Shown piece after piece: positions 14,044 through 15,573 of a stretch of DNA of 15,573 nucleotides. A program made the position numbers and the translations under genes. The DNA lies in the NCBI GenBank assembly GCA_964620345.1, contig CAZUHK010000055.1:1-15573 (forward strand). Reading direction: 5' to 3'. Position 1 is the first letter of the stretch. Each line of letters starts with the position of its first letter. This DNA is from CAZUHK01 sp964620345. GTDB lineage: Bacteria; Planctomycetota; Phycisphaerae; Phycisphaerales; Zrk34. The notes below the pieces were generated by a model that ran no database searches, was not told where the DNA came from, and saw only the letters and a list, made by a program, of their open reading frames with translations.

Positions 14044-15027
14044 ATGAACGATGCCCTGTTAATGCCGGCAGGGCCGTTGAACGTCTATGACGGGCTGACG
14101 TCCCCGTTTGGCCGAACCCCGGCGACGGCGAGCGAGCCACCCCCGGCCCATCGGCCGCGTCCGACGCAAGAGATCCAGATGATCGACGGCCAACAACTCG
14201 CCGGATTCAAGGCGCTCGATGTCATGGGCAAGGGCGCCAGCAGCACCATCTATGCCGTCATGGACCCGCGCGATCAGCAGGTCTATGCCATCAAGCGCGT
14301 CGAGCGCAAGAGCCCCGGCGACCAGCGCTTCATCGACCAGGCCTTGTGCGAGCACGAGATCGCCGGCCGGCTCGACCATCCCGTGCTCCGAAAAAGCCAC
14401 CGCATCATCCGCCGCCGCAAGATGATCAAGACCAGCGAGGTGCTGGTGCTCATGGAAATGGTGGACGGCCCGACCCTCGAGCAGCATCGGCCCCCGTCGC
14501 TGCGGCAGACCATCGAGGTCTTCCACGCCGCGGCCGACGGGCTGGACTACATGCATCAGCAGGGCTTTGTCCACTGCGACATCAAGCCCAACAACATCAT
14601 CGTCTCCGACGCCGGCGTGGTGAAGATCATCGACTTCGGCCAGGCCTGCCCGATGGGCACCGTCAAGACGCGCATCCAGGGCACGCCCGACTACATCGCG
14701 CCCGAGCAGGTGCTCCGCCACGCCATCACCGGCCGAACCGACATCTTCAACCTCGGCGCCACGATGTACTGGTGCCTGACCAATCGACACGTGCCCACGC
14801 TCATCCCCAAGAGCGACAGGGAGATCGGCCTCAAGAGCGACGTCAAGCTCACCCCGCCGGGCGAGATCAACCCCGACATGCCCAAGGCGCTCAACGCCCT
14901 GGTGCTCAACTGCCTCGAAACCGAGCCGAACCAGCGCCCGACGCACATGCGGGAGGTGCGCGACCGTCTGGCGATCGTGCTCGCCCAGTACGATCGCAAA
15001 GAGGCCAGCGCCGCCGACCGCAGCTAA
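14044..15027 (+). CDS. Serine/threonine protein kinase (soluble, kinase domain only)
   Basis: This 327-aa product has a Pro-rich N-terminal leader of about 50 residues and then a complete Hanks-type kinase domain. It has the glycine loop MGKGASSTIYAV (61-72), the ATP lysine in YAIKRV (K84), a helix-C Glu (E105), the catalytic loop HCDIKPNN (177-184), DFG (197-199), GTPDYIAPEQ (213-222) and the Asp in RTDIFNLG (D233). The essential residues are all present, so it should be active. The catalytic loop has Cys where RD kinases have Arg. It has no transmembrane helix and no PASTA or other sensor domain. An ATG at 14179, preceded by AAGAGA, would remove the leader and still start before the kinase domain. 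It follows the amidase-like gene in the same direction. Confidence 0.93.
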   Translation: MNDALLMPAGPLNVYDGLTSPFGRTPATASEPPPAHRPRPTQEIQMIDGQQLAGFKALDVMGKGASSTIYAVMDPRDQQVYAIKRVERKSPGDQRFIDQALCEHEIAGRLDHPVLRKSHRIIRRRKMIKTSEVLVLMEMVDGPTLEQHRPPSLRQTIEVFHAAADGLDYMHQQGFVHCDIKPNNIIVSDAGVVKIIDFGQACPMGTVKTRIQGTPDYIAPEQVLRHAITGRTDIFNLGATMYWCLTNRHVPTLIPKSDREIGLKSDVKLTPPGEINPDMPKALNALVLNCLETEPNQRPTHMREVRDRLAIVLAQYDRKEASAADRS

Positions 15028-15115
15028 TACGACAACGCTAAGAAAGCCCAAGCGTTTCTATGCAGTCCAGCCGAAGTGATCTTGGGGCGGGGTTCGCCTT
15101 CGAGAGACTTTTGGC
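15028..15115. other. Left flank of the transposase remnant
   Basis: This is 88 bp between the kinase stop and the transposase ATG. It is less GC-rich than its surroundings and should hold the left end of the insertion sequence. I cannot define the terminal inverted repeat without the right end. GAGAG about 10 nt before the ATG could be the old ribosome-binding site. Confidence 0.4.
15034..15056. terminator. Possible stem-loop after the kinase gene
   Basis: AACGCT (15034-15039) pairs perfectly with AGCGTT (15051-15056) around an 11-nt loop, starting 7 nt after the kinase stop. It is followed by only a short T-rich stretch (TTTCT). It is a weak terminator candidate, and it could also lie in the left flank of the insertion sequence. 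Confidence 0.25.
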
Positions 15116-15573
15116 ATGGATGCGGACACGATTCTTCGGATGAAGCCGGCGTTGACCTCGTTTGTTCATGGGTTTGACGGCTGCTTTGGACGCAGCCAGA
15201 CGCGAGGGCACTTGGCCACGTATGTGCAGGGCCAACTCAGTAATCCGCCGCGCAAGAGCGTCGAGCCGATGGCCGGCACGCCGCGGCGCACGCTGCAGGA
15301 GTTCCTGAGTCTGTCGCGTTGGGACGAGCCGATGATGCGCGACCGGTTGCAGCAGCGTGTGGCCCGCCGACATGGGTGCCGGGGGCACGCTCGCAGCGTG
15401 GGCGTGATCGACGAGACCCGTTTCGTCAAGAAAGGCAACAAGACCGCGTGCGTGTAACGCCAGCACTGCGGCGCGGTGGGCAAGAAGGACAACTGCGTGG
15501 TCAGCGTCCACCTGGGCGACGCCACTCCCGGAAGTGGAGGCACCGACCCTCGTCTGAACCCACCGGCCCGAGG
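15116..15573 (+). pseudogene. IS701-like DDE transposase remnant, broken by an in-frame stop
   Basis: The start MDADTILRMKPALTSFV, then DGCFGRSQTRGHL, RTLQEFLSLSRWDE and SVGVIDETRFVKKGNKT, follow the N-terminal half of IS701-type (DDE superfamily) transposases. IDET would contain the first catalytic Asp. A TAA at 15455-15457 stops the frame after 113 residues, where homologues have Gln, so one C-to-T change explains it. The same frame then continues with RQHCGAVGKKDNCVVSVHLG, clearly transposase. After that the sequence no longer follows the family. A three-residue gap in RKSVEPMAGTP, compared with the family's EPIALAAGTP, is a second lesion. It is a dead copy. The window ends inside it, so the right end and target duplication cannot be seen. 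Confidence 0.85.

Noticed and set aside
14059..15051. A 330-codon minus-strand open frame opposite the kinase
   Set aside because: It is antisense to a complete kinase domain and consists of His/Asp/Val-rich low-complexity strings.
1..15573. tRNA, rRNA, riboswitch or CRISPR array
   Set aside because: I looked in the gaps longer than about 80 bp and saw no cloverleaf, no known aptamer core and no regularly spaced repeats.

Overview
This is high-GC bacterial chromosomal DNA (GC-ending codons throughout) from what looks like a planctomycete, most likely of the class Phycisphaerae. That placement is inference. It rests on a HYExAFE-type nuclease, a type I know mainly from Planctomycetes, on several small membrane proteins and a small lipoprotein of a kind I associate with that group, and on weak or absent Shine-Dalgarno sequences. 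It is mostly core and house-keeping sequence, with one decayed insertion sequence at the right edge. I see no CRISPR array, prophage, rRNA or tRNA gene.

Layout. (1) At the left edge is the 3' part of a fused indolepyruvate:ferredoxin oxidoreductase gene (+), ending at 2266. It converges on the next block through a 58-bp gap that holds a stem-loop. (2) From 9498 down to 2325 every gene lies on the minus strand. In order of transcription these are a class I methyltransferase, hisS, a 93-aa membrane protein, a HYExAFE nuclease-like protein, three small membrane or exported proteins, bioB and an AsmA-like inner-membrane protein. The three small genes and bioB are close-packed; the last small gene and bioB overlap in TGATG. 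(3) From 9517 to 12310 on the plus strand are a second methyltransferase, a full-length inverted paralogue of the first with only 18 bp between the start codons, then rsmD and a CCA-adding-type tRNA nucleotidyltransferase. (4) A small membrane protein (minus) is divergent from a 68-aa lipoprotein (+). (5) On the plus strand follow a membrane-anchored PGRP/amidase-fold protein and a compact Ser/Thr kinase. (6) The right edge is an IS701-like transposase broken by an in-frame stop.

Functional threads. HisS, RsmD, the CCA enzyme and perhaps the two methyltransferases serve translation and RNA modification. BioB makes biotin, and the oxidoreductase ferments aromatic 2-oxo acids. The least ordinary part is 12962-15027. 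There a lipoprotein, an amidase-fold protein that seems to have lost two of three zinc ligands, and a non-RD kinase lie in the same direction. A cell-envelope sensing role is possible but is only inferred from order. The other points most worth following are the inverted methyltransferase pair and the two small paralogous proteins in front of bioB.
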